Part shown: one piece after another, positions 49,515-58,930 of the stretch
Position numbering within the stretch: the stretch's first letter is position 1
Layout: every line of letters begins with the position of its first letter
Source: Oceanobacillus saliphilus
GTDB lineage: Bacteria > Bacillota > Bacilli > Bacillales > Amphibacillaceae
NCBI RefSeq assembly: GCF_023522835.1
Contig: NZ_JALCZU010000002.1
Span: forward strand, 1-64,000
Direction: 5' to 3'
Length of the DNA stretch: 64,000 nt
The notes under the pieces: model-generated
What the model was told of the DNA's origin: nothing
Seen by the model: only the letters and a program-made list of their open reading frames with translations
The model's database searches: none
Position numbers and translations under genes: made by a program

Positions 49515-50180
49515 TTACTTCACTCCTTTTAAATTTAATTCCTTAATAGCTTGACAGTAATAATCAGAGGCATTCTCTAGATGTATGGCTAGTAGCTCTT
49601 GCGCTTTTTCAACTTCTTCTTTTTTCAATGCATCAACAACAACCTGGTGCTCTTCAATAATCTCTTGCTGATGTATGGAAATATAAGATGATGTAACTTC
49701 AATTAATGTTTCAATCAAACCATTTAACGAATTCCATAACTGAATGAGTGTTTGATTATCTGTCATTTTTACAAGTAAACCGTGGAAAGCCATATCTGAT
49801 TCGACGTCTCTTATTCCATCAGTATGAGAGTCCTGCATTTGCTTGATGTACAAATTTAATGTATCAATATGTTTAGTTAAAGATTCCGAATCAATCTGTG
49901 TTAATGCATGCTTCTCTAATAAAATACGACTATCATAAAGATTTTTAATCGCCCTAACATCAAATTTTCCAACTACTGTTCTACCATTTGAAGGCGTTTC
50001 AACTAATCTCTCAGCTTCTAACTTTGCTATAGCCTCGCGTATAGGTCCCCTGCTAACATTCAATCGCTTTGATAGTTCGGATTCTTTTAAGTGGTCACCC
50101 TCCTTTAATTCATTCAACATTATCTTTTTCCGTAAATAAGTAAGAACCTGCTCACTTACATGATTTTTTTTAATATTCAT
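49515..50180 (-). CDS. GntR/FadR-family regulator of the aldolase-TRAP operon
   Basis: About 221 residues. An N-terminal winged helix-turn-helix ([22 protein letters not shown], then [20 protein letters not shown]) is followed by an all-helical FCD ligand domain ([31 protein letters not shown]). Such proteins bind metal-chelated carboxylates and usually repress the operon they lead. The stop is next to the dmpF start. The ATG at 50180 is chosen; a GTG three codons upstream sits too close to AAGGAG. Likely operator repeats lie at 50228-50248. Confidence 0.88.
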   Translation of the reverse strand: MNIKKNHVSEQVLTYLRKKIMLNELKEGDHLKESELSKRLNVSRGPIREAIAKLEAERLVETPSNGRTVVGKFDVRAIKNLYDSRILLEKHALTQIDSESLTKHIDTLNLYIKQMQDSHTDGIRDVESDMAFHGLLVKMTDNQTLIQLWNSLNGLIETLIEVTSSYISIHQQEIIEEHQVVVDALKKEEVEKAQELLAIHLENASDYYCQAIKELNLKGVK

Positions 50181-50227
50181 TAATAACACAGGCTCCTTCT
50201 AGAATAATTAACATAATATTCATATTT

Positions 50228-50248
50228 GTTAACACTTAACAGTTAACG
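50228..50248. promoter_or_regulatory. Triple TTAAC repeat, possible GntR operator
   Basis: GTTAACA, CTTAACA and GTTAACG stand in tandem with seven-base spacing, just downstream of the predicted start of transcription of the gntR operon. Autoregulation by the adjacent GntR protein is inference. Confidence 0.45.
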
Positions 50249-50260
50249 ATTATTAAATAC

Positions 50261-50289
50261 ATTGTAATCGCTTACTTTTATTTTGTCAA
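50261..50289 (-). promoter_or_regulatory. Promoter of the gntR-dmpFG-TRAP operon
   Basis: Minus strand: -35 TTGACA (50284-50289), 17-base spacer, -10 TACAAT (50261-50266). It stands about 80 bases upstream of gntR. Confidence 0.78.
50263..50276. promoter_or_regulatory. CcpA cre-like site
   Basis: Minus strand AGTAAGCGATTACA differs from the cre consensus TGWNANCGNTNWCA at the first base only. It overlaps the spacer and -10 of the operon promoter, so bound CcpA would block transcription when preferred sugars are present. Confidence 0.65.
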
Positions 50290-50442
50290 TATGTTTTCAA
50301 TATAGGGACTTTTTCCTGAACAGACCTCTCACTCGTAGACTTTAAATGTTCGTGTAGACCCGTATTTATCTGTTCGATTGGGTACGTGGCTAAATAACCT
50401 TTTTTCCAATTGGACAGGTAAAATGTATCATCTTTCTCGTGC

Positions 50443-50495
50443 AAAAAAAGCGTAGTACCTTCACCATTACATAATGGTGAGTACCACGCTTTTTT
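50443..50495. terminator. Long hairpin, probable terminator or bidirectional barrier
   Basis: AAAAAGCGT/ACGCTTTTT outer arms with inner GTAC/GTAC and TCACCATT/AATGGTGA arms form an extended stem. The flanks are T-rich on both strands. No gene ends directly at it; 50297-50442 shows no recognisable coding sequence and could be decayed. Confidence 0.6.
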
Positions 50496-50555
50496 AATTT
50501 ACTGGGGTTTTGTCCCAGTTTCCTCTTTTGGTCTGAACAAAAAATTATCCCTATT

Positions 50556-50595
50556 AAAAATTGGCGACCACCACAATGTAGGTCGCCAATTTTTT
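50556..50595 (-). terminator. Terminator of the TAXI-TRAP unit
   Basis: AAAAATTGGCGACC pairs with GGTCGCCAATTTTT (perfect 14-base arms) just past the TAXI binding-protein stop. Confidence 0.9.
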
Positions 50596-50623
50596 ACTTA
50601 ATATACCTAAACAAATATATGTT

Positions 50624-51634
50624 TTATTCTTCCACTAGCACATCCTCTTCCTCATAATAGCGTTTTGCACCTTCATGAAGCGGAATACCGGAAAGATCTA
50701 CTGTAGCCTCATTGATATCAATTTGTTCTACAATAGGATGTGTCTCTTCTAATTGTTCAAGATTATCCCAAAATACTTGCGTCATCTCATAGACTTGGTC
50801 ATCATCCAACGATGCATCAACTAACAATAGCATTTTTATACCCAGCGTATTTATATCTTCATCTTGGTTATCATATGTGCCTGCTGGAATGGTTACATCC
50901 GAATACCAAGGATACTCATCTATTAACGATTTACGCACCTCATCTTCAATGCCTATAAGCTTTCCACCAGCTGTAGCAGTCATTTCTGTAACTGCAGCGG
51001 TAGGAACTCCTGCTTGAATTAAAGCTCCATCGATTTGATTATTTCTCATCAAATCGATCGCTTCTGTAAATCCAATAAAGTTTTCTTTAATGCCGTCCGG
51101 ATAGGCGATTCCATATGCAGGTAAAATAATGCTAGACTCCACTTCCGGTGTACTTCCTATAGCACCTGGAGCAAATCTGCGTCCTTCTAAATCTGCAACA
51201 GTTTCTACTCCGGAATCCTCTCGAATAACAAATTGATTCGGATTATAATAAAGACCAGCCATGACACGAACATCCTCGTATGCACGGTCTTTAAATCCAC
51301 GCTCACCATTATATGCTTCCCAGACAATACCAGCAGTAGCAAACGTAATCTGACCTTCCCCTTCTTTTAATAGATTCAGGTTCTCTACGCCTCCATTCGA
51401 ACCTTGAGCATTGACACGAATTCCATCCACTTCATTATTCCAGATATTCGCCATCGCCGCACCTAATGGGTAGATGGTTCCAGTTGTACTTGCTGTTGGA
51501 AAGTTCAATTCTGTATTTCCTGAAGATGTTTCATCATTTCCCTCGTTTGCGTTATTACTACCACACGCGGTTATGATTAGTGCTAACCCGATTAATATTG
51601 CAATTTTCCACAGTTTTTTAAATGATGTTTTCAT
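50624..51634 (-). CDS. TAXI-family TRAP solute-binding lipoprotein
   Basis: 336 residues: signal peptide with lipobox LIITAC (about Cys24), then the TAXI-type domain with TASTTGTIYPLGAAMANIWN (about 48-67), LLKEGEGQITFATAGI and DLMRNNQIDGALIQAG. TAXI proteins feed fused TRAP permeases such as the gene immediately upstream, taking up dicarboxylates, glutamate or other acids. Unrelated in sequence to the DctP protein of the neighbouring operon. Confidence 0.9.
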   Translation of the reverse strand: MKTSFKKLWKIAILIGLALIITACGSNNANEGNDETSSGNTELNFPTASTTGTIYPLGAAMANIWNNEVDGIRVNAQGSNGGVENLNLLKEGEGQITFATAGIVWEAYNGERGFKDRAYEDVRVMAGLYYNPNQFVIREDSGVETVADLEGRRFAPGAIGSTPEVESSIILPAYGIAYPDGIKENFIGFTEAIDLMRNNQIDGALIQAGVPTAAVTEMTATAGGKLIGIEDEVRKSLIDEYPWYSDVTIPAGTYDNQDEDINTLGIKMLLLVDASLDDDQVYEMTQVFWDNLEQLEETHPIVEQIDINEATVDLSGIPLHEGAKRYYEEEDVLVEE

Positions 51635-51669
51635 ACTATTTGTCTTCCTTTCCTACCACGGTTACTTTA

Positions 51670-53625
51670 TTATTTTGTGATTTTAATTGTTTCAGAGAAA
51701 TTGTCCTGTTCCCTTTGAATTTTCTTTTTCTTTGCTAATTGCCAAACAATACAAATAAGGATTATTCCTACTCCTACAAGGTCAAGTGCAAGACCTGGCG
51801 CAATCATGCAAACCCCGGCTATGACAAGTAATATTCTCTCTATAGGCGTTGCTAAAGTAATCAGCCAGCCCTGCAAACCGGAAGCAAATGCGATTACTCC
51901 AATAGAAGCAGTAATTACAGGAAAAACACTTTCCAATGGTGCTTCCATGTTGATCAATAATGCTGGTTCAAATATGAAAAAGAATGGCAAAATGAATCCA
52001 GTTAAAGCAAGCTTCACCGCCGTTAAAGATACTTTCGTTTGATCCGTATTAGCGATACCTGCTGCAACAAATGACGCAAGTGCGACAGGTGGCGTAACAT
52101 TGGACAGACAAGCATAAATCAATACAAACATATGCGCAGCTAACGGCTGAACCCCAAGTTCAACAAGTACTGGTGCTGCAACGGTTGCAACAATAACATA
52201 AGCAGCCACTCCAGGAACTCCCATCCCTAGAATAATGCTCATGATCATGACTAGAAATGCTGCAATGAGAATACTTTCATTCGTGTATTCCATAATACTA
52301 TAACCAAAAGATAGTCCAAGTCCTGTCAATGAAACAGTTCCAATAATAATTCCAATGATTGCACAGGCCGCCGCTACACCAACAGCACCCTTTGCTCCTT
52401 CTTCCAATGCTCTGAGAATCTTTTTAAGACCCATTCTTGTATCAGGACGTATCCAGCTTGCTACAACACAGGAAAGAATAGAAAATACTGCCGCGTAGAG
52501 TGGTGTATACCCCATAAATAACAGCCCCATTAATACAATGAGTGGAATAGAAAGATGTCCTTGCCTTTTAAGGACATTAACAATATTCGGTATATTTTCT
52601 TTTGAAATCCCCTTCAGTCCCAATCTTTTTGCTTCAAAGTGTACAACTAAAATAAGTGTTAAATAGTACAGTAAAGCTGGTACGATTGCTGCTACCATGA
52701 CAACTGTATAAGAAACACCCAGATACTCGGCCATAACAAAACCAGCAGCTCCCATGATAGGTGGAGCAAATTGTCCACCAGTAGATGCAACAGCTTCTAC
52801 TGCGGCTGCAAACCTTGCTTTATAACCGTTTTTCTTCATCATAGGAATGGTTATCGTACCAGTGGTAGCAACATTTGCAAGGGCACTACCATTAATCATT
52901 CCCATTAAACTGCTGGCTAGAACAGCAACCTTTGCAGGACCTCCAGGTGAGCGGCCAGCAATCGTTAAAGCAAGATCATTAATAAATTGGCTAAAACCAC
53001 TTATTCTAAGAAATGCCCCGAATAAAATAAAAAGAAAAACAAACGTAGCTGAAACACCAATAGCTATACCAAAGATTCCCTGACTTCCCCAAAACATATG
53101 ATCAATGACCCGATTTATGCTAAAGCCACTATGGCCGAAAATACCAGGTACCAAGTAACCAAAGAAGTTATAAAGAAGGAAAATAAGGGCAAGAACTGCT
53201 AAATTCCCAACTACTCTTCTCGCTGCTTCAAATACCATTATTATCCCAATCGCACCAAATATGTAATCCTGGTTTAATAAGAAACCGCCTCTTAATGCAA
53301 TAACATTATAATTCATTAGAAAATAGCCAAAAGATACCAACGATAAAATAATGCATATTACATCAAAGATTTTCGGATATTTAATAACTTCCTTTTTCTT
53401 TTTCCGAGCTGGATATAGTAAAAAGGCCATCATCAGTAGAAAGATAATATGCCAGGCTCGCAGGCGCATCGCATCTAGTTCTCCAGTCCCCGCTGCATAT
53501 AATTGGAATATAGACCAAATAATGGCTAACACTGATATTAAAAATGCTGTTTTACCAACGTACTTTCTAACTGCTCCTTGATTCTCGTTGTTTACATCTA
53601 CTTCTGTTGTCTGAACAGCACTCAA
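51670..53625 (-). CDS. TRAP transporter permease, fused small and large subunits
   Basis: 651-residue membrane protein of the 4TM/12TM fusion type that works with TAXI binding proteins. The N-terminal third corresponds to DctQ; the DctM part contains GMINGSALANVATTGTITIPMMKK (about 240-263), GAAGFVMAEYLGVSY and TPPVALASFVAAGIA. It starts the two-gene uptake unit, 35 bases before the binding-protein gene. Substrate unknown. Confidence 0.92.
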   Translation of the reverse strand: MSAVQTTEVDVNNENQGAVRKYVGKTAFLISVLAIIWSIFQLYAAGTGELDAMRLRAWHIIFLLMMAFLLYPARKKKKEVIKYPKIFDVICIILSLVSFGYFLMNYNVIALRGGFLLNQDYIFGAIGIIMVFEAARRVVGNLAVLALIFLLYNFFGYLVPGIFGHSGFSINRVIDHMFWGSQGIFGIAIGVSATFVFLFILFGAFLRISGFSQFINDLALTIAGRSPGGPAKVAVLASSLMGMINGSALANVATTGTITIPMMKKNGYKARFAAAVEAVASTGGQFAPPIMGAAGFVMAEYLGVSYTVVMVAAIVPALLYYLTLILVVHFEAKRLGLKGISKENIPNIVNVLKRQGHLSIPLIVLMGLLFMGYTPLYAAVFSILSCVVASWIRPDTRMGLKKILRALEEGAKGAVGVAAACAIIGIIIGTVSLTGLGLSFGYSIMEYTNESILIAAFLVMIMSIILGMGVPGVAAYVIVATVAAPVLVELGVQPLAAHMFVLIYACLSNVTPPVALASFVAAGIANTDQTKVSLTAVKLALTGFILPFFFIFEPALLINMEAPLESVFPVITASIGVIAFASGLQGWLITLATPIERILLVIAGVCMIAPGLALDLVGVGIILICIVWQLAKKKKIQREQDNFSETIKITK

Positions 53626-53977
53626 AGATTCACCTTCTCTCTTTCAAATCTACTTACTATATATAATATACTTATTAAAAAGAATTCGGTTTTTCAAATA
53701 CTTTTTATTACTTTACAATAATACAAATTCACTAGCTTTTCAAGAAAGTATTTTAATAGTTTAGAAATCGGCCTTCCCTCAATAATTCCCTCCAAAAACT
53801 TCTTGTTTTAAAATTTCTATTAATATATAATTCTAGTTACTGTACTCATTTAGTTCTTTACTACTTTAAAGTGATAACTAATATACTTATAGAGTTCTTC
53901 TCTATTTTATAAAATATGAAATATCACCTTGATTACTATTTATTTTGTTTTGTTATTCAAAGAAAGTAGGGATTTAT
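53626..53977. other. AT-rich divergent intergenic region
   Basis: Separates the leftward TAXI-TRAP unit from the rightward peptidase gene and presumably holds both promoters. It is very AT-rich; no unambiguous promoter pair, RNA or hairpin was identified, and no gene. Confidence 0.5.
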
Positions 53978-55339
53978 ATGCCTCTAGGAAAGATCCAATC
54001 TATCCTATTTGACAAAAAAGAGGAATACCTGGAACAATTATTCGTTCTTTTACGCCAAAAAAGTATTAGCACACAAAACGACGGGATTACGGAATGTGCC
54101 GAACTTCTTAAAAATATAATGGTAGAAATCGGGATTAACACCAAAATCATGAAAACGAACGGGCATCCTGTTGTTTATGGTGAAATGTTGAAGAATGAAA
54201 ATGCCTTCACACTGCTTTTTTATGGACATTATGATGTACAGCCGCCAGATCCAATGGATGAATGGCTTTCTCCACCATTTGAACCTACCATTCGTGATGG
54301 GAGAATTTACGCCAGAGGGGCAGGAGACAACAAAGGTCAACTAATGGCCACGCTTCTTGGAATTAAAACGTATATCGATATTTTTGAAGACTTGCCCATT
54401 AATATAAAATTTATATTCGAGGGAGAAGAAGAAAATGGAAGTCCTCATTTAGCCTCCTTTGTTGAAAAGAATAAAGAACTTCTGAAAGCAGATCTTGTTT
54501 ATACAGCGGATGGTTCTTCTCATAATAGCGATTCTCCCCTTCTTTTATTAGGAGCAAGGGGGTCTCTCCAGTTAGAACTAAAAGCGACTGAAGCAAAATG
54601 GGATAATCATTCCGGGAATACAGGCAATATTGTGCCAAATCCAGCTTGGAGATTAATCGATTTACTGCAGACAATGCGTGATCAGAATGGAAACGTGTTA
54701 ATAGAAGGGTTTTATGACAATATCCGAGAGCCTTCAGCAAAAGAACAGGAGCTACTTCAAACATTGCCTTTTGATAAGGATGATATTGGAGAAAAAATAG
54801 GCTATCCTGGGCTAGACATGGACGGCAAAACCTATTATCACAAGTTAACAATGGAACCAACCTTTAATATCGCAGGAATCCATAGCGGTTATTCAGGGGA
54901 AGGCGTTAAAACGATCATCCCTTCTACTGCAACCGTCAAATTGGATGTTCGTCTAGTCGTGGACCAAGATCCTGAAGATATTTACAACAAAATCTGCAGG
55001 CACGTTGAAAAACATGATCCAGGTATTGAAGTGACACATTTAGTATCCATGGAACCATCAAGGACTCCTGCAGATCTAGATACTGTAAAAGTGGTAACAA
55101 ATGCAGTTTGCGATTCTTATCAAAAAGAACCTCTTATTCAGCCTAGTTTAGGGAGCTCGCTTCCTGTTTATGTATGGACAAACATTTTAAAAACGCCATC
55201 CATTATCGTGCCTTATGCAAATTTTGATCAAAGAAATCATTCCCCAAATGAAAATATAAAAGGGGATAATTTCTTTGACGGGATTACATGTACTTGCCAT
55301 GTCATTCATCAACTCGGTGAGTATGCCAAAAATCGTTAA
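53978..55339 (+). CDS. M20-family metallopeptidase
   Basis: 453-residue zinc-dependent peptidase or amidohydrolase of the ArgE/DapE/carnosinase-like group. Metal and catalytic motifs: LFYGHYDVQPPDPMDEW (about 77-93), GRIYARGAGDNKGQLMA (about 107-123) and FEGEEENGSPHLASF (about 147-161). The lid domain (GIHSGYSGEGVKTIIPSTATVKLDVRL) interrupts the catalytic domain. The start at 53978 follows AAGTAGGG. Pairing with a YfcC-type carrier downstream suggests uptake and hydrolysis of a dipeptide or N-acyl amino acid, which is inference. Confidence 0.9.
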   Translation: MPLGKIQSILFDKKEEYLEQLFVLLRQKSISTQNDGITECAELLKNIMVEIGINTKIMKTNGHPVVYGEMLKNENAFTLLFYGHYDVQPPDPMDEWLSPPFEPTIRDGRIYARGAGDNKGQLMATLLGIKTYIDIFEDLPINIKFIFEGEEENGSPHLASFVEKNKELLKADLVYTADGSSHNSDSPLLLLGARGSLQLELKATEAKWDNHSGNTGNIVPNPAWRLIDLLQTMRDQNGNVLIEGFYDNIREPSAKEQELLQTLPFDKDDIGEKIGYPGLDMDGKTYYHKLTMEPTFNIAGIHSGYSGEGVKTIIPSTATVKLDVRLVVDQDPEDIYNKICRHVEKHDPGIEVTHLVSMEPSRTPADLDTVKVVTNAVCDSYQKEPLIQPSLGSSLPVYVWTNILKTPSIIVPYANFDQRNHSPNENIKGDNFFDGITCTCHVIHQLGEYAKNR

Positions 55340-55395
55340 TTCGATTTCACTAATGAAAATGTATACTTAATTAATATAAAAGGGGATTTAGTTAC

Positions 55396-56826
55396 ATGAA
55401 AGTTAATAAGCACAACAATGTAAATACAACAGAGCAAAAGAAAAAACGAAAAAGACCTCCCCACATACTTGTCATTTTGTTTTGTATGATGATTATAACC
55501 GCTGTGGTCACTTACTTTGTTCCAGCCGGAGAATATGAACGAACAACAAATGAAGATGGAAGAGAGATTGTAGTTAACGGTACTTATGAGCAAACCACAG
55601 GGAATCCTACAGGGTTTTTAGATTTTTTCAATTCCCTTTATGATGGTATGTCTCAAGCATCTGGTATACTATTCTTACTATTTATTACCGGTGGTGTATT
55701 TGGTATTTTAGGTAAAACCGGGGCGGTTGAAAGTGGCCTCCATCATGTCATTAAAAAAATGCACGGTAAAGAAGTTATTCTAATCCCTGTTCTATTTGCT
55801 ATTTTTTCTTTAGCTGGAGCAAGTTTTGGTTTGGGTTCAGAAGCGATGGTTTACATTATTATCCTGTTGCCACTCCTTTTAAGAGCAGGCTTTGACTCCA
55901 TTATTGCCGTTGCAGTCCCAATGGTTGGTGTAGCTATCGGATATGCAGGTGGCTTTCTAAACCCATACAATGTTGGTGTTGCACATGGGATTGCCGAATT
56001 GCCACTGTTTTCAGGGATGGGTGTACGAATCATTTGCTGGATTGTTCTTCTCATCGTTAGTGGCACGTACATTACACTCTATGCCAGAAAAATTCAAAAG
56101 AACCCAGAAAAGAGTTTAGTATACGATGAAGATCAACATAAAAATTTAGATGACAACAAAGAGGTTATCGTTACTCGCTTAACAGGAAAACATATTTTAA
56201 TATTAATCTGCCTTGCCGCAACATTTGTCTCATTACCGTTTGGCATTATTAATTATGGATGGTACTTCAAAGAAATTACAGGGGTGTTCCTCTTAATGGG
56301 CGTTATCGTTGGTATCATTTCAAGAATGAACGTGAATGAAATGGCGGCCTCCTTTACAGACGGATGTAAGAACTTAATGGAAGGTGCGCTAGCAGTTTCA
56401 TTTGCTTATACGATTGTTGTTATCTTGCAAGATAGTAATATAATAGACACCATCGTATATGGTTTAACGAATTTAGCTGGTCAATTTCCTTCCAGTTTTG
56501 CAGCCTTTGGTATGTTTCTGGGTCAATTCTTATTAAATCTGCCTGTCAATTCAGGAAGTGGACAAGCTGCGTTATCCATGCCAATTATGACGCCGATAGC
56601 AGATTTAGTAGGGGTAAGTAGACAAACTGCTGTTCTTGCCTTCCAGTTTGGGGATGGATTCACAAACGCCTTTTATCCAACAAACGGCGGATTAATGGCT
56701 GGAATAGCGATTGCAGGAATCTCGTGGCTTAAATGGGCCAGATTTATGTTCCCACTAGTCATTTTGTTGTTCATCACTTGTGCCATCATGGTTACAATTG
56801 TACATCTATTTGTATGGCCAGCTTAA
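55396..56826 (+). CDS. YfcC-family membrane carrier
   Basis: 476-residue permease with about twelve hydrophobic segments, related to the DcuC/AbgT-like YfcC group. It has KKRKRPPHILVILFCMMIIT then VTYFVPAGEYER near the N-terminus, SLAGASFGLGSEAMVYIIIL (about 137-156), and LPVNSGSGQAALSMPIMTPI (about 382-401) with PTNGGLMAGIAIAGISW, repeats typical of these carriers. Substrates in the family are amino acids, peptides or dicarboxylates. A ribosome site AAGGGGATTTA precedes it, 56 bases after the peptidase gene. Confidence 0.87.
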   Translation: MKVNKHNNVNTTEQKKKRKRPPHILVILFCMMIITAVVTYFVPAGEYERTTNEDGREIVVNGTYEQTTGNPTGFLDFFNSLYDGMSQASGILFLLFITGGVFGILGKTGAVESGLHHVIKKMHGKEVILIPVLFAIFSLAGASFGLGSEAMVYIIILLPLLLRAGFDSIIAVAVPMVGVAIGYAGGFLNPYNVGVAHGIAELPLFSGMGVRIICWIVLLIVSGTYITLYARKIQKNPEKSLVYDEDQHKNLDDNKEVIVTRLTGKHILILICLAATFVSLPFGIINYGWYFKEITGVFLLMGVIVGIISRMNVNEMAASFTDGCKNLMEGALAVSFAYTIVVILQDSNIIDTIVYGLTNLAGQFPSSFAAFGMFLGQFLLNLPVNSGSGQAALSMPIMTPIADLVGVSRQTAVLAFQFGDGFTNAFYPTNGGLMAGIAIAGISWLKWARFMFPLVILLFITCAIMVTIVHLFVWPA

Positions 56827-57247
56827 TAAGGGGTGGCCTATCACTTCCCTCGTGCTATGAAGCAAAATGATAAACATACCGGAATGTAAAGTGCCTTCTT
56901 CTAAATTGCATTCATTTGAAATCTGAAAGTCCCCGCAACGCTAAGACGTTGCGGGGACTGACCTTAGTTTTATACACGATATTCTAATTTCTCTTTAGGT
57001 GCAAATGTTAGCAGAGCATTCGGATAGTAAGATTTTATTATAGAAACTCACTCTAGAGTTTATGTGCACCAATTTCATAATCTCCATCTATTTTGATAGA
57101 AATATCCAATTATCTTTTGGAAGGATCCTCCATAAATATCAAAATAAAGGAACATTGTTTTTCTCCTTATCTTTTTTTGCTTATTAAAAGTCTTTCTAGA
57201 CATATAGAAAGTATAAAATTTTGGCTGCAATTAATTCTTACACATAA
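56827..57247. other. Intergenic stretch without a gene
   Basis: Contains the hairpin at 56928-56959 and otherwise no supported feature. A short open frame at 57093-57281 runs into the dispersed repeat and is not considered coding. Confidence 0.5.
56928..56959 (+). terminator. Strong GC-rich hairpin after the YfcC gene
   Basis: AGTCCCCGCAACG and CGTTGCGGGGACT pair perfectly over 13 bases around a six-base loop. The following T-tract is weak (TTAGTTTTA). Most likely a terminator; a protein-binding palindrome is possible. Confidence 0.6.
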
Positions 57248-57438
57248 ACGGCCACGTCCAGCTCCAGCGCCCAGGGACTAGCGAGACTTCCTTCACCTCC
57301 GTACGATAAGTCAACATCGGCTCCCTATGGTCGCCGTGTTTCCTTTATCTCCTACGTAAGAATGTTCAACAAGTTGAACCACCCCAAAGTACGGGGCGCA
57401 GTCCGTACGTCCCTTAACGGGCGCTTGCGCTTTTGTTC
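57248..57438 (+). repeat. Dispersed repeat family I, copy B (long form)
   Basis: Best-preserved long copy, about 191 bases. It matches 8072-8264 including the internal module (57356-57397) with GTTCAACAAGTTGAAC and CCCCAAAGTACGGGG, and the flanks match 28929-29086. It stands upstream of plsC and is not next to a stop codon. Confidence 0.85.
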
Positions 57439-57571
57439 AAAAAAGTAACCTATATTCCCCTTGAACTTGTGACATACTCCATATCAAGTATGTGACATTT
57501 ATCACTTATTTAATTTGTTCCTATCTTTTATTATTGTAATAGATTAAATATGATTGAAAAGAGGAATAAAT

Positions 57572-58273
57572 ATGCGTACTTTATTATTTCAAGGATACAT
57601 GTGGGGTTATATTTTAAGTAAAGCAAATAAATCATTTACTATCAATAAATTAAATAAGGCAGGTAAGAACAAAGAAAAACTAGAACTAATGGATAAAATC
57701 ATTCTAAAATGTACAAACAATTTAATTAAAATTTCAGGTGCCAACCTTATAATAACTGGAACAGAAAATATTCCTTTAGATGAACCTGTATTATATGTCG
57801 GCAACCATCAAGGTAATATGGATATACCAATTTTATATTCAACAGCCCCTCAAACGATGGCTTTTGTCGCTAAAAAAGAAATGGAGAAAATTCCATTGTT
57901 GGGTTATTGGATGAAAGAACGAGGATGCGTGTTTATCGACAGGGATAACGCTCGTAGTTCCCTAAAAGCTATTAACCAAGCAATAGAAAGTTTAAAAGCA
58001 GGTAATTCAATAGCCGTTTTTCCAGAAGGAACTAGAAGTAAAGGTCCTGAAATTGGAAACTTTAAATCGGGTAGTTTACGAATGGCGATTAAATCTGGGG
58101 TTAAAGTCGTTCCTGTGACCTTCAAGGATTCTTACAAATTGATAGGAAAGAAGGGCAAGAATACACCGGCTAAAGTTTCTGTCCATTACTCTGATCCCAT
58201 CGATTCAAGAGATTTTAAAGATACAAACAAACTAGCCACAGAAGTTCTAACACAAATTAAAAAACATTTGTAA
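57572..58273 (+). CDS. plsC: 1-acylglycerol-3-phosphate O-acyltransferase
   Basis: 233-residue PlsC-type acyltransferase that makes phosphatidic acid from lysophosphatidic acid at the membrane. The catalytic HX4D motif is VGNHQGNMDIP, followed by FIDRDNARSS and FPEGTRSKG (about 150-158). The start at 57572 follows AAAGAGGAA. It stands alone between a dispersed repeat and mobile-element debris, away from other lipid genes, and is probably a second copy in the genome (inference). Confidence 0.87.
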   Translation: MRTLLFQGYMWGYILSKANKSFTINKLNKAGKNKEKLELMDKIILKCTNNLIKISGANLIITGTENIPLDEPVLYVGNHQGNMDIPILYSTAPQTMAFVAKKEMEKIPLLGYWMKERGCVFIDRDNARSSLKAINQAIESLKAGNSIAVFPEGTRSKGPEIGNFKSGSLRMAIKSGVKVVPVTFKDSYKLIGKKGKNTPAKVSVHYSDPIDSRDFKDTNKLATEVLTQIKKHL

Positions 58274-58357
58274 CCCGCTATTATTGTTACCTAGCAGATT
58301 GGGGTACAGATTACAATACGATTTAAATGGATATAAAAACGAAAAATATACCAACAT

Positions 58358-58397
58358 AAAACGGCTATCAACTAGTATGAATATTGATAGCTGTTTT
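58358..58397 (+). terminator. Terminator of plsC
   Basis: AAAACGGCTATCA pairs with TGATAGCTGTTTT (one G-T pair) about 85 bases after the stop, ending in TTTT. Confidence 0.8.
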
Positions 58398-58511
58398 ACA
58401 TTACTATTTTAACGATTCTTATTGGAAACGGAACCGTTAGTAAAATAAATCTGTGAATAACAAAAACTATAATCCAAATCGTATATCATATTCGATGAGT
58501 AACTCACTTAC

Positions 58512-58930
58512 TGAGTATTGCGGACAAGAGAGCCAGTGAATGCGTGTAAGAGAGCCACTATCAAAAGCCCGCTATACATGCCTAAGATTGTGCTATTCTG
58601 GTAGTCCACCACCATTGACTATAACTTTTGTCCGTGTAGTGGAACTATTGCAGGCGTTGCATAAATAATACCTAAGAGGCACACCTGCTCAAATATGATA
58701 ACACGGACAAATCGATTCTTTGCATTCACTGGCGGGGCCCCGTCACCTTCCAGTGAATGCAAAGAATCGGGCGTTACAGTAAATGGCAAGCAGCTACGCT
58801 GTGGCTCTGACTCTATTCCATAATTCAGTAATTCTATTTGTGGCTCAGTGTTCCGCAAACGGTGGCTCTTTTTTCCGCAATGACTGGCTCAAAACTCCGC
58901 ACAAGTGGCTCTATTCATCCGCAATAATCA
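58512..58930. mobile_element. 419-bp non-autonomous IS21-type element (MITE-like)
   Basis: Left end TGAGTATTGCGGACAAGAGA and right end (complement) TGATTATTGCGGATGAATAG match at the tips and share the AGAGCCA motif. Multiple TGGCTC...TCCGC repeats (two at the left, at least four at the right) are the transposase-binding repeats seen at IS21-family termini in Bacillaceae. The element is flanked by the 5-base direct repeat CTTAC (58507-58511 and 58931-58935). No istA or istB gene is present. A 79-codon open frame inside is not convincing. Confidence 0.8.
58712..58769. repeat. Perfect 20-base inverted repeat inside the IS21-type element
   Basis: CGATTCTTTGCATTCACTGG (58712-58731) and its exact complement (58750-58769) flank an 18-base loop containing CGGGGCCCCG. 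An outer pair TTGTCCGTGT (58628-58637) and ACACGGACAA (58700-58709) lies to its left. These are not the IS21 terminal repeats and may be a second, nested element. Confidence 0.7.

Noticed and set aside
57093-57281. 62-codon open frame before plsC
   Set aside because: No ribosome site or family pattern; its end is formed by the dispersed repeat.
58619-58858. 79-codon open frame inside the IS21-type element
   Set aside because: It spans the perfect inverted repeat and the transposase-binding repeats; no IstA or IstB motif is visible.
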